Both the position numbers and the translations under genes were made by a program. The notes under the pieces were generated by a model that was not told the DNA's origin, ran no database searches, and saw only the letters and a list, made by a program, of their open reading frames with translations. From positions 50,486 through 114,485 of the forward strand of contig JAVBLM010000016.1 in NCBI GenBank assembly GCA_031553535.1: DNA of 64,000 bases, read 5' to 3'. Shown in pieces: positions 7,470 to 16,448 of the stretch. Origin of the DNA: JAIROC01 sp031553535. Lineage in GTDB: Bacteria; Bacteroidota; Bacteroidia; Bacteroidales; WCHB1-69. Numbering within the stretch: the stretch's first letter is position 1; every line of letters begins with the position of its first letter.

Positions 7470-9824
7470 TTAATTGTTCAATAAAACCATCTTCCTATAC
7501 TTCAAGAATGCACATAAGGGAAGAAGAATAAAAATCACAGAAACGATTACAAAAATGACCAATACCGAATTTAGTCCAATATCCCCACCATAACTATGCA
7601 AGCCCCCCAACAAGTAATTTACGCCAAAATACGTCATTAAAACGGATAAGAAAGCCCAAAGTGCATAGCAATGAAAGAAAAACGGCTTTTCGAAACGAAC
7701 CAAACTTTTTGCATGAAGGGGCAACGCATAGATTATCATTGTAATCAATGCCCATGTTTCTTTAGGATCCCAAGACCAATAAGTCCCCCAGCTTACCTCT
7801 GCCCATACTGCCCCTACAAATATTCCGGCAACCAACAGAAAAACGCCGGGATAAAGAAAGATACGACTGATAACAGATAATTGTACTATCCGGTTATTGG
7901 CGTTTTGACGTCCGAAAATAACATATAAGAATGATGCAATACTATTGAGTGTAACGAATCCGAATAAAGTATAAGCCATCATAATCAAGGATACATGTAT
8001 GCTCAATAACGGAGACAAAAGAACAGGTTGCAGTTGTGTAATTTGCGGGTTAGATGCTCCCATACCGGACACCAATAAAACCAGTCCGGAAAAAATAAAC
8101 CCGAAAGGAATCGAGAGAAATGATTTTCGTTGAAAAAAGAATGCAAGAAACAAGATACATATAGCTAAGAATTGCATCGTTTCAAAGCCATTTCCCAAAG
8201 GGATACGACTACTTATATAACCCCTCAAGCATATCAGAAAAAAAACAAATAATCCGCTCGCCAATAATAAAACGGTTAACAACAAAGGAATAATACGAAA
8301 CTTTGATGGAGACAAATCCGGATAATTCTTCTCCCTCCTAAAAAAATAAAACAGAGCAAATATTCCGATAAGCAGATTACCCATAGCTATTGGTTTTATC
8401 GTATTTACTTTATTATACAAACGTTCTGCAACTATTTTTCGTGGAAAAAGAAGTAAGGCTCCGCCGGATTTCCTCTGAAACAGTTGAAGTTTATCCAAGG
8501 TTGTACCCATTGCCTCCCAATCCTTTCCATCAGCATAATCCGTCAATAAATCAAAACTTCCCTGTATAAGTAAGCGTTCATTTTCCGACAGACTTTCAGG
8601 TAATACATCTGCAGGCGAATACCACACTAAATTTCCCTGGCTCCCGATAGGAAATATTTTCAACAATACACCCAACTGAAGCATAAACAATAACTGTATT
8701 TTTTCATCAGCAGCAATAATATCTTTCGCCGATTCAATATCTTCTCCCAAACGTATCCTTCTTAAAGGTTCCCGTAATTTATAATCCCTCCCATCGGAAA
8801 AGAAATCGGAAAAAGATGCATATTTCCCATTTATCCCTAATCGTTGTTGAACACCTTTGTCTTTTATTTTGATGATTTTTTCATCCTTCCACTGCCCGGG
8901 ATACAATAGCCATCCTGACAATACCTGTTCGCAAGAAAGAGATTTATAGGTAGATTTTCCGTATAGCTTTAATGTAAAATCATGAGCAAAGGTTTCCAGC
9001 GGACATATTCTATCCCGGTATAACATTTGCAGTTCTCCCATTTTTTTAGCGACATCTTTAGGTACCGTATTTTGTCCGTTAGCGACTGTTGTTCCTCCTG
9101 CCATAAATAACACGGCTATGGCTACCTGCTTTAATGCCGGATGTTTAAGCAGTCGACGAAACTCTGTGTTTTTAGAGAAGAAGTAACCTATCATCGCTAC
9201 TAAAAGCAGGAAATAGCCCACATATGTTATTGGCAATCCATATTTATCGGATTTGACAAGCAACATGGCACCCTGTTCATCCATATCATAACCTGATTGA
9301 TAAAATCGAAATCCATTTTCTGAGAAAACCTTATTCATTGAAACCTGCCCTGTTGTCTCTTCACTATCGTATATGATCTTAAATGTACTCACATAATCCG
9401 ACGGTGCTTGTGTACCCGGATAATAATTTATTTGGAAACCGGATAAAACAATATCAAAAGGAAGTACATGCTGTGTATTATTCTTTTTATCAATGAAAGT
9501 GTTTGCCGACTCCCCTAACCGTAAATGGATCCGACCCTGTGTACCGGTTGTAAAAGTTAAAAATGCTCCCAGTAATATAACAATAAAAGAGAGATGCAAA
9601 AGAAAGACCATCGGACGCTTGTACATCTTCTGTTGCAAGATATAAGCAAATGCGCTTATTGTGATAATAAACCATAATCCAACAAATATCCATGAACCAT
9701 AAATATATGTAACCGCGAAATCAGTGCCTTTTATTTTCTCTATAACTGTCGCCAATGCTAAGGTAACCAACATTATTATTAAAAATCCAAAGGCTATTTT
9801 ATTCGTATATGATGACTTTTTCAT
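7470..9824 (-). CDS. ccsBA: Cytochrome c biogenesis protein, ResB-CcsA fusion (system II haem lyase)
   Basis: This 784-residue membrane protein joins a ResB-like N-terminal half (membrane segments in the first 100 residues, then a large periplasmic region to about 480) to a CcsA-like C-terminal half. The tryptophan-rich haem-binding WWD motif, WAEVSWGTYWSWDPKETWAL, lies at about 675-695 and is flanked by conserved His residues near 610 (LSIHVSL) and 703 (LPLHAK). It should carry haem to the periplasm and attach it to CXXCH apocytochromes. The fused form is usual in Bacteroidota. A minus-strand -7 box lies at 9847-9854. It appears to be a single-gene unit. Confidence 0.92.
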   Translation of the reverse strand: MKKSSYTNKIAFGFLIIMLVTLALATVIEKIKGTDFAVTYIYGSWIFVGLWFIITISAFAYILQQKMYKRPMVFLLHLSFIVILLGAFLTFTTGTQGRIHLRLGESANTFIDKKNNTQHVLPFDIVLSGFQINYYPGTQAPSDYVSTFKIIYDSEETTGQVSMNKVFSENGFRFYQSGYDMDEQGAMLLVKSDKYGLPITYVGYFLLLVAMIGYFFSKNTEFRRLLKHPALKQVAIAVLFMAGGTTVANGQNTVPKDVAKKMGELQMLYRDRICPLETFAHDFTLKLYGKSTYKSLSCEQVLSGWLLYPGQWKDEKIIKIKDKGVQQRLGINGKYASFSDFFSDGRDYKLREPLRRIRLGEDIESAKDIIAADEKIQLLFMLQLGVLLKIFPIGSQGNLVWYSPADVLPESLSENERLLIQGSFDLLTDYADGKDWEAMGTTLDKLQLFQRKSGGALLLFPRKIVAERLYNKVNTIKPIAMGNLLIGIFALFYFFRREKNYPDLSPSKFRIIPLLLTVLLLASGLFVFFLICLRGYISSRIPLGNGFETMQFLAICILFLAFFFQRKSFLSIPFGFIFSGLVLLVSGMGASNPQITQLQPVLLSPLLSIHVSLIMMAYTLFGFVTLNSIASFLYVIFGRQNANNRIVQLSVISRIFLYPGVFLLVAGIFVGAVWAEVSWGTYWSWDPKETWALITMIIYALPLHAKSLVRFEKPFFFHCYALWAFLSVLMTYFGVNYLLGGLHSYGGDIGLNSVLVIFVIVSVIFILLPLCAFLKYRKMVLLNN

Positions 9825-9846
9825 TTTATCTTTATTTATATATATG

Positions 9847-9854
9847 CAAAAATA
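9847..9854 (-). promoter_or_regulatory. -7 box for ccsBA
   Basis: CAAAAATA on the plus strand reads TATTTTTG on the minus strand, fitting TAnnTTTG and lying 23 bases upstream of the ccsBA ATG. Confidence 0.5.
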
Positions 9855-10009
9855 AATATTTCGACAAAAGGAATGAATGGAATAATAAAATAAAACTTAT
9901 ATTGCACTAATTCGATAGGTGGTGAGGGCTGAAATGTATCATATATTCTATTCTTCGATAATCAACATATATTAAATATAATGAACGAAACGTTTTGGGG
10001 AATCAAATC

Positions 10010-10282
10010 TTATTGCGAATATCTTTCTTCAATAGTTACATGGACAGAATCTCCGCACTGTTTATTAATTTGTTTACGTATATCCTTTCGTATTCCCAAA
10101 ATATGACAAGGCGTTCCCATTTTCACCAAACTTCCCTGATAAAAAACACCATCAAAGGTTGCATTGACCGGAACTCTGCCTTTTCCAAAGGTCTTTTTTA
10201 CATCAAAAGGAATTTCAATATATGCTCCATCCATGTCAGGAACTTTTTTAATTTCGGCATCAAATTCAAATCTTTTATTCAT
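10010..10282 (-). CDS. DUF1905-type small protein
   Basis: The 90-residue protein matches what is known of the DUF1905 family: an N-terminal FDAEIKKV strand, YIEIPFDVKKTFGKGRVPV, GSLVKMG and a C-terminal GDSVHVTIEE. The fold is predicted to be a small beta-barrel; no biochemical role is established. It lies 20 bases downstream of the S41 peptidase gene on the same strand and is probably co-transcribed with it. Confidence 0.75.
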   Translation of the reverse strand: MNKRFEFDAEIKKVPDMDGAYIEIPFDVKKTFGKGRVPVNATFDGVFYQGSLVKMGTPCHILGIRKDIRKQINKQCGDSVHVTIEERYSQ

Positions 10283-10301
10283 ATAAATGTATTTAATCCT
10301 A

Positions 10302-11627
10302 CTATTTATTTTTAATATCTGTTACGGACATTCCATTATTATAAATCCTTGTCATGCTAATCACTTCTTCATTCTTAAAGTTAATTTTTATTCTAAGGTA
10401 GTTTATTTCCTCCAAGATAAACAAATCATCTGATACGGGAAGCATTTTATATTTTTCATACCCATCTCGTTGGTAAAACAATTGTCCGTTTTCCAGAAGC
10501 AATTTTCTTGTGCCATAATCCCCTGCATAATGTTGTAGTTCTGCTTCCTTTACCATAATGGGATTTTGCCTGGCTTCAAGTCCTGTTTTAATCCACCGGT
10601 AACTATTATCATCCAAGATATTATTGGCAGATAATCTTTTCAATGCTTCCATTTGGGCGGCCACTAATGCATCTTTTGCCGGAGTTGCTATATCCGGTTT
10701 TACTCCAACGCCTTCCCAATTTGTTTTCGTAATCGGATCGATAGGTTTTTTGGTTGGCAGGCAAAGATAAAACCGATCCGATACGGCTATCTGTTCAATA
10801 GGATGGGCACCTCCTCCTGTTGTTTCGCCAATGATGGTTGCTCTTCCTCTGTTTTTCATAAAATAGGCAAAACTTTCTGCAGCAGAAAAGCTCATTTTAC
10901 TTGTCAAAACATAGAGGTCTACGTTTGGTAATTTTTTACCGTTCACATAAGGAAGCGTCCAGTCTTGGGTACACTCTTCATTGTTTCCGGAATACATATC
11001 TATTATCCTGATGGGTTCACCTTCAAAAAAATAACTTGCCAGCAATTGCACCATTGTAGAAAAACCGCCACCATTATTCCTCAGATCTATAATAATGGCA
11101 TCTGTATTGCTAAGAAATGCCATAGAAGCAGAAACCGTTTCACCTGCATATTTAGGGTTACTAAAACTCTCCAGATTCAGATAACCAATATTTCCATCCA
11201 AAATCTTCATTTCCTTGAATCCGAAATTGTTTTTTTTCCAATCCGCTAAGTCACGATTCAGTAATTCATCTTTTTCTTCTTTTGTAACAGCTTTTCTGCT
11301 GTCGGCAACCCAAGCCGGGGAAAAAACCAAACGAAAGTGTTTATCATGGCTAACTGAAATCAAATCTTCTGTAATTCTGTTTGCAAATATTACAGGATCA
11401 TCTATTCTATCATAGATTCCTTTTCTTGAATTGTCGGATAAATATGTTATGGTCTTTACAGCTAAATCCTTATCAATATACTGTTCGCTCACCAACTTAC
11501 TTGTTGCATTTAAAACTTCTTTCCGTTCATTAACAGTTAGTGAAACAGGATTTATTTGAGCATTTACAAAGTTATTCAGCATAACTGTTATTAAAAAGGG
11601 CAGTATGTATGTTGAGATTCTATTCAT
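10302..11627 (-). CDS. S41-family peptidase (tail-specific protease/IRBP-like)
   Basis: The 441-residue protein begins with a signal peptide ending near VNAQ (residue 23), so it acts in the periplasm or beyond. An N-terminal helical domain typical of this S41 subgroup is followed by the peptidase core: IIIDLRNNGGGF, then the nucleophile Ser in SKMSFSAAESFAYF near residue 247, and GETTGGGAHP. A C-terminal domain of about 90 residues follows. No PDZ domain is evident. Its substrate is unknown. The start is chosen for the signal peptide; a minus-strand -7 box lies at 11681-11688. It is unrelated in position to the S41 protein of the lanthipeptide cluster. Confidence 0.88.
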   Translation of the reverse strand: MNRISTYILPFLITVMLNNFVNAQINPVSLTVNERKEVLNATSKLVSEQYIDKDLAVKTITYLSDNSRKGIYDRIDDPVIFANRITEDLISVSHDKHFRLVFSPAWVADSRKAVTKEEKDELLNRDLADWKKNNFGFKEMKILDGNIGYLNLESFSNPKYAGETVSASMAFLSNTDAIIIDLRNNGGGFSTMVQLLASYFFEGEPIRIIDMYSGNNEECTQDWTLPYVNGKKLPNVDLYVLTSKMSFSAAESFAYFMKNRGRATIIGETTGGGAHPIEQIAVSDRFYLCLPTKKPIDPITKTNWEGVGVKPDIATPAKDALVAAQMEALKRLSANNILDDNSYRWIKTGLEARQNPIMVKEAELQHYAGDYGTRKLLLENGQLFYQRDGYEKYKMLPVSDDLFILEEINYLRIKINFKNEEVISMTRIYNNGMSVTDIKNK

Positions 11628-12088
11628 TGTTTATTTTTGTGTTTCTGTAGATAAAGTTATAACAATCTATTTTTATTGTACAAAATTAAGAAAATATAAA
11701 TTCACTTCGCAAAGTAAATATTAATATTGAATCCTGATAAGTTATTGAACAGCAAAATATCTTGACGGATAAATAAATTTCCGTTACCAATGACAAGCTC
11801 GTAAACCTTGAAGATTTCTAACAAATGTTCATGAACTATAAGCTTCCTGTAACTTCATTTAACTTGGCTAACTTCTATATAGTTAATATGCACCATATAC
11901 GCGATATATGAACAAATAAGGAAATAATCTGTTTTGCTATATCATGATTCTATAATTTTTAATAATAATTTGTTTCCTGAGTGCATCATGAACATTTTAA
12001 AAAAATAATTGTTATATACGTGAATTTTCAAAATAGAAATATCTTAATTAGAAAACAAAATTATTTTAATAACAAAACATTTAAGTGT
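11628..12088. other. Intergenic gap between divergent genes
   Basis: No gene is seen. A minus-strand -7 box (CAAAATTA, 11681-11688) probably serves the S41 peptidase. Around 11843-11880 there is a degenerate short tandem tract (CTGTAACTTCATTTAACTT type, period 9-10) that resembles tracts at 16183-16215, 16340-16380 and 44552-44590. The rest is A+T-rich leader sequence. Confidence 0.55.
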
Positions 12089-12742
12089 ATGAAAAACAAA
12101 TTTAAAATCGGATTGATATCAATCTTGCTTTCAGGGCTTTTTTTCACTTCATGTGAGACTTATCCGGGTGAGGATGATTATGTAATTGAGCAACTCGCAT
12201 CAATAACGGCCTATGATGCTACTGTTCCATTTAAAGGAGCAGGCAAAAGATTCAGTACCTATGCTATTGGAGAAAATGTAGTTTATGTAAGAGATAATGA
12301 TACTGTGCTTGTGCCAAAAACAGACCCTAGTGTAGCATCATTTGTTTCAAAAATTCAAAATAAAATGGGACAATACCTGGGCTACAGAGAGATTACAGAT
12401 GGAACCACTACGCCGGACATGGGTATTGTTATTACTGTTCTCAAGACAGAAGATTATGTTGTAGATTACTATGATCCCTATTGGTGGGATTGCGGTTATT
12501 ACTACTATTACTGGTGGGATTGCGACTATTATCCGTATTATCCGTACAGCTACCCTACTGTTGTTGGTTCATATAGCAGCGGAACTGCATTTATCAACAT
12601 GATTGATATGACTGGCGGCTCTAATAAAAAAGAAGTAGTTTGGGTTGGCATAATAAGAAGCCTGTTAACCGGAACGCAAACAGATGCAGACTTAGAGCAA
12701 GCAGTGGATGATTGTTTCAAACAAACCAAATCATTTAATTAA
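12089..12742 (+). CDS. DUF4136-like lipoprotein
   Basis: The start at 12089 is preferred because it gives a lipoprotein signal peptide with lipobox FTSC about 20 residues in; the frame is open further upstream but that part has no signal features. The mature part, about 200 residues, carries a Tyr/Trp/Pro-rich stretch (about 120-155, WWDCGYYYYYWWDCDYYPY) followed by GSYSSGTAFINMIDM, the arrangement seen in DUF4136 lipoproteins of Bacteroidota. The role is unknown; location is a membrane-anchored envelope protein. It is 31 bases upstream of a small outer-membrane barrel gene and probably shares its operon. Confidence 0.75.
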   Translation: MKNKFKIGLISILLSGLFFTSCETYPGEDDYVIEQLASITAYDATVPFKGAGKRFSTYAIGENVVYVRDNDTVLVPKTDPSVASFVSKIQNKMGQYLGYREITDGTTTPDMGIVITVLKTEDYVVDYYDPYWWDCGYYYYYWWDCDYYPYYPYSYPTVVGSYSSGTAFINMIDMTGGSNKKEVVWVGIIRSLLTGTQTDADLEQAVDDCFKQTKSFN

Positions 12743-12773
12743 TAAAAGTTTAATAATAAAAGAGTATATAGAT

Positions 12774-13394
12774 ATGAAAAGAATAATTTTTATTGCATTG
12801 TTTGCTATTATAGGTTTATCTATGAATTCGCAGGCTCAGGTAAGGCAATATTATAGTGCAGGTTGGGATGTGGCTTTTCCTGTTGGTAATTTTTCCGATT
12901 ATATTTCGGACCCAAGTTTAAGAGGATTCTTCATTTCCGGTAATATATTCGTAACAAAGGGTTTATCAATCGGATTTCAGTTTGGATATAATTCCTTTAG
13001 CGAAAATAAAGATCGTCAAACTTATTATATTAGCGATGGATTGGCTGCAACAGCGGCAAGTTATAATTACCTTGTAACGGCTCCTTTACGTGTAGGAGCA
13101 TATTACCATTTCAATATAAAAGATGTAATTGAACCTTACGTAGGAATCGGATTCGGTATAAATTACATTGACGAGGAAATGCTTATTCAGGATTGGGAAG
13201 TTTATGACAATCAATGGTCGTTTCTTTTAAATCCGGAAGTAGGTCTTCGCATTCCGTTTGGCCAAGCGCCTTTAGCTCTTGGAATAAGATGCGGGTATAA
13301 TTTAAACTTCAATTCATTCCAGTTATTTGGAACGGAATATAAGAACTTCCAATCCGTTAATCTGGGATTATCTTTAAGCTATACGATAAAGTAA
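12774..13394 (+). CDS. Outer-membrane beta-barrel protein, OmpW/OmpA-barrel-like
   Basis: The start at 12774 is chosen for its signal peptide (MKRIIFIALFAIIG to SQAQ); the longer frame begins inside the previous gene. The mature chain of about 185 residues has alternating hydrophobic and polar strands, including FISGNIFVTKGLSIGFQFGY, APLRVGAYYHFN, PYVGIGFGINYI, NPEVGLRIPFG and a C-terminal strand ending LGLSLSYTIK, fitting an eight-stranded barrel. The ligand or function is unknown. It is followed by a strong hairpin terminator. Confidence 0.8.
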   Translation: MKRIIFIALFAIIGLSMNSQAQVRQYYSAGWDVAFPVGNFSDYISDPSLRGFFISGNIFVTKGLSIGFQFGYNSFSENKDRQTYYISDGLAATAASYNYLVTAPLRVGAYYHFNIKDVIEPYVGIGFGINYIDEEMLIQDWEVYDNQWSFLLNPEVGLRIPFGQAPLALGIRCGYNLNFNSFQLFGTEYKNFQSVNLGLSLSYTIK

Positions 13395-13416
13395 CATAAC
13401 CTGAAAAACAATAAAA

Positions 13417-13450
13417 GAGGGATTGCATGAACATACAATCCCTCTTTTTT
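13417..13450 (+). terminator. Intrinsic terminator after the outer-membrane barrel gene
   Basis: A perfect 9-bp stem (GAGGGATTG / CAATCCCTC) with a 10-base loop is followed by six T residues, 22 bases after the stop codon. Confidence 0.9.
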
Positions 13451-13483
13451 ATAACAAAATGTTAACCTTTGTTTTATCCAGAG

Positions 13484-13942
13484 TTAGAATACCATTGCAG
13501 AAGCAGATACAACAATCATAATAGGAATTATAATAATACAAAGTGCAATGCTGATAATGGACACAATACCTATAAATTTCCAGTAAGATTTCATATTCAG
13601 GAAAGCTTCTTCCAAAAGAGGTGTACTATGATTTTCCAAAGCTTTGGTTGTTCTTTGTGAAAACCGGTACAAATATAATGCTGGAAAAATCATCACAATG
13701 GCCATAATGATATATATTATACCCATAATGGTAGTAAATCCTGAAAAAGGAACGGCGCCAAATCCGTGCATCATATTTCTCATTGCCAGCATCATGATGC
13801 CTCCAAGTAATAGGAATGCCACTCCGATAAAGCATAATATCGCATAGAAATTGGTCCACGAGGCTGTTGTTTTAAGGTGTTTTTTTGAATTTTCCGTTAC
13901 TTCTAATAATGGTTTTTGGTCTAGAATATCATTCGTTTCCAT
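13484..13942 (-). CDS. DUF5362-like membrane protein
   Basis: The 152-residue protein has a charged N-terminus and four membrane segments (about residues 31-52, 66-90, 120-135 and 138-152). The central YRFSQRTTKALE loop and spacing resemble the DUF5362 family, which has no known function. A minus-strand -7 box (CAAAAATA on the plus strand, 13980-13987) precedes it. Single gene, convergent with the preceding operon. Confidence 0.65.
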   Translation of the reverse strand: METNDILDQKPLLEVTENSKKHLKTTASWTNFYAILCFIGVAFLLLGGIMMLAMRNMMHGFGAVPFSGFTTIMGIIYIIMAIVMIFPALYLYRFSQRTTKALENHSTPLLEEAFLNMKSYWKFIGIVSIISIALCIIIIPIMIVVSASAMVF

Positions 13943-13979
13943 AATAAATTAAGATTTGGTGAGTAAATAAATTATAATG

Positions 13980-13987
13980 CAAAAATA
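13980..13987 (-). promoter_or_regulatory. -7 box for the DUF5362-like gene
   Basis: A perfect TAnnTTTG (minus-strand TATTTTTG) lies 38 bases upstream of the ATG at 13942. Confidence 0.45.
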
Positions 13988-14128
13988 ATATATTTCTGGT
14001 ACATAGAGCATTTTAAATCTATATTTTTACTAACAATTATTTGAATGATTGATTATTATAAGGTGATTTATTATTACGATCTTTTATATGAGGCAACTAG
14101 TACCGGTTCTGTTTACGATAAATTTGTT

Positions 14129-14136
14129 TATTTTTG
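14129..14136 (+). promoter_or_regulatory. -7 box for the hemerythrin/LuxR pair
   Basis: TATTTTTG matches TAnnTTTG, 25 bases before the ATG at 14161. Confidence 0.55.
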
Positions 14137-14160
14137 CAGTTATGTAAAAAATAACAAGAT

Positions 14161-14859
14161 ATGAAGCATCATTTATTTACTGCAAAAATGAAACTTTCGG
14201 ATTTACTTTTTGCAAATTATAATTTACTTTTAATTTTATCCCGGTTCGGGATAAAACTTGGATTTGGAGAAAAAACCGTACAGGAGGTATGTAATAAATA
14301 TAGCCTTTCCAGTGATCTTTTTCTGATGGTAGCCAATGTTTCAACATACGATGAATATTTCCCAAACGATAGCGATATCGCAGCATTGGATGTAAATGAA
14401 CTTATCGATTATTTACACGCATCTCATACTTATTATCTGGAAGACAAGATCGCAATGATAGAAGCGCAACTAAAGAAATTATATTCTGCAAATGAACAAA
14501 GATATGGAGAAATGATAGATCGTTTTTTCTCCGAATATAAAAATGAAGTGGTTAGTCATTTCGATTATGAAGAAAATGTTGTTTTCCCGTATGTCAGGAA
14601 ATTATTGGGACAAAATACGGCCGTGAATTATCATATTAATCAATTCGAGAAAAATCATAGCAATATAGAAGATAAATTAACCGATTTGATTAACATCTTG
14701 ATTAAATATCTTCCCGAAAACGAGTATAATGTAGAGAGAGAAAATGTTTTATTTAATATTTTTCTTTTTGCCAATGATTTGAATAAGCATACGTTGATAG
14801 AAAATAAAGTACTAGTTCCTTGTGTCAAATTAATAGAAGAGAAATATGAGCAGCAATAG
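14161..14859 (+). CDS. Hemerythrin HHE-domain protein
   Basis: The 232-residue protein has a divergent N-terminal helical part (about 1-75) and a four-helix hemerythrin-like bundle. Candidate di-iron ligands are His86/His89, His133 with Glu137/Glu138, His166, and His210 with Glu214. Members of this family bind O2 or NO, or help repair iron-sulfur or di-iron centres. Its 3' end overlaps the LuxR-type regulator gene by 14 bases, so the two proteins are translated together and probably act as a pair, with this protein as the likely sensor. Confidence 0.85.
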   Translation: MKHHLFTAKMKLSDLLFANYNLLLILSRFGIKLGFGEKTVQEVCNKYSLSSDLFLMVANVSTYDEYFPNDSDIAALDVNELIDYLHASHTYYLEDKIAMIEAQLKKLYSANEQRYGEMIDRFFSEYKNEVVSHFDYEENVVFPYVRKLLGQNTAVNYHINQFEKNHSNIEDKLTDLINILIKYLPENEYNVERENVLFNIFLFANDLNKHTLIENKVLVPCVKLIEEKYEQQ

Positions 14860-15448
14860 ATATTATAAAGTAGTAATTGTGGAACCCTCTTCCATTATAG
14901 TTGCGGGATTAAAACAATTACTGCATGGTAATAATGAGTTTACTATTGTAGGTCATATTGAAAATCTCACACACTTTAAGGAGCGGATGCTTGCTTTACG
15001 TCCGGATATACTTATTATTAATCCGCTAGTAATTGATTTTGAAAAACAGTATTCGTTACGCAGTTTGTTTCAGGATATGTCTAATATCGTTTTGGTTGCC
15101 CTTGTATATAATTATATCGACTCGGATATACTACGGCAATATAATGGTGTAATTGAAATATATGATACCTACAATGCTATTGAGAATACATTACGAACAG
15201 CTCTTTCCGCCCGTACAGACAAAAAGGAATTATCTGATAGCGGAGATTTAACAGAACGTGAAATAGATGTACTCATTGCTGTTGCGAAAGGCATGATGAA
15301 CAAAGAGATTGCAGATAAGCTTAACATCTCTATTCATACTGTCATTTCACACCGTAAAAATATTACACGTAAAACAGGGATCAAATCGGTATCCGGGTTA
15401 ACAGTCTACGCTTTGATTAATAATTTGATCACCAAAGACGAAGTATAG
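14846..15448 (+). CDS. LuxR/NarL-type regulator with degenerate receiver domain
   Basis: The 200-residue protein has a receiver-like domain (about 6-120) and a C-terminal LuxR-type helix-turn-helix (LTEREIDVLIAVAKGMMNKE at about 134-153, recognition helix IHTVISHRKNITRKTG). Key phosphorylation residues are missing: the acidic pair after the first strand is Glu13-Pro14, and the phospho-acceptor position reads Asn59 (DILIINP). It therefore probably does not respond to a histidine kinase in the usual way. It is translationally overlapped with the hemerythrin gene, which suggests that input comes from that protein. Confidence 0.85.
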   Translation: MSSNRYYKVVIVEPSSIIVAGLKQLLHGNNEFTIVGHIENLTHFKERMLALRPDILIINPLVIDFEKQYSLRSLFQDMSNIVLVALVYNYIDSDILRQYNGVIEIYDTYNAIENTLRTALSARTDKKELSDSGDLTEREIDVLIAVAKGMMNKEIADKLNISIHTVISHRKNITRKTGIKSVSGLTVYALINNLITKDEV

Positions 15449-15467
15449 TTCTTCACAAGATTATTTC

Positions 15468-16130
15468 CTATTCGCCGGTTGAATTTAAGAAATCATTTAG
15501 CTGATTCGTAGTTGCTACGATATAATCAGCTCCGGCCTGCGTTAATTCTTCATGGCTTCCATAGCCATAAAGCACACCCATTGAATCTATATTGTTTTCT
15601 TTTGCCCCTATAATATCGTATTTCCGGTCTCCGATCATGATAGTTTTCGATAAATCCCTTATATTGTTCGTTTCAAGAACGTATTTTATCACATCTCCTT
15701 TCTGCTGACGGTTACCGTCCAGTTCGCTTCCTCCGACAAATAAAAATTGATCGCTTATTGAAAAATAATCGAGAATCTGTTTTGCAAATACAGTAGGCTT
15801 GGAGGTTGCCACGAATATCTTAAATCCCTTTTTATTGGCTTTTGTCAGGAATTCTTTTATACCGCTGTAAATAATATTCTCGAAAACACCTACTTGAGAA
15901 AACCGTTCCCTGTATTTTTTGATAGCAATGTCTGTTTGTTCATTTGAGAAGTGATAGAATTCTTTAAAAGAGTCTTTTAAAGGAGGACCTATAAAAGGAC
16001 ATAATTCAGTGAGATCATTAACTTTGATATCAAAATGATTTAACGCATATGCTATTGATTTCGTTATTCCTTCCATCGGATCCGTTATTGTTCCGTCCAG
16101 GTCCATCAAAATATACTTGTATTCTTTCAT
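15468..16130 (-). CDS. HAD-superfamily phosphatase, phosphoglycolate phosphatase-like
   Basis: The start at 16130 gives 220 residues beginning MKEYKYILMDLDGTITD; a longer frame adds 19 residues with no support. HAD motifs are present: DLDGT (Asp10 nucleophile, Asp12), motif II VATSKP, a motif III Lys near KGDVIKY, and motif IV MIGDRKYDIIGA. A helical cap lies between motifs I and II, as in subfamily IA enzymes. It probably dephosphorylates a small metabolite; phosphoglycolate or a nucleotide are candidates. A minus-strand -7 box lies at 16149-16156. Confidence 0.85.
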   Translation of the reverse strand: MKEYKYILMDLDGTITDPMEGITKSIAYALNHFDIKVNDLTELCPFIGPPLKDSFKEFYHFSNEQTDIAIKKYRERFSQVGVFENIIYSGIKEFLTKANKKGFKIFVATSKPTVFAKQILDYFSISDQFLFVGGSELDGNRQQKGDVIKYVLETNNIRDLSKTIMIGDRKYDIIGAKENNIDSMGVLYGYGSHEELTQAGADYIVATTNQLNDFLNSTGE

Positions 16131-16148
16131 TAAAGATTTATTTTGCGG

Positions 16149-16156
16149 CAAAGATA
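16149..16156 (-). promoter_or_regulatory. -7 box for the HAD phosphatase gene
   Basis: CAAAGATA on the plus strand reads TATCTTTG on the minus strand, 19 bases upstream of the chosen ATG. This also supports the shorter start. Confidence 0.55.
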
Positions 16157-16448
16157 GTCGTTTTAATTGTAAACAGAAGTTAAACAAGTTAAGAAGTTAG
16201 ACAAGTTATAGAAATAATGATAGATTAAAGACTCTGCGAGAAAAATAAAAACCGTAATAAGTAACATACAACAAGTAGAAAAGATGAAACCGGTAAAGTA
16301 GACAAAAGGGATAAAATGTATTAACCATGAATCATTATTCATAACTTCCTGTAAATTCATTTAACTTACGTAACTTCTATTATTAAACACATAATTTTTT
16401 AATAAAATCAGAGTTATTAACTCTAATAGATGTGGGACAAAAGAGAAA

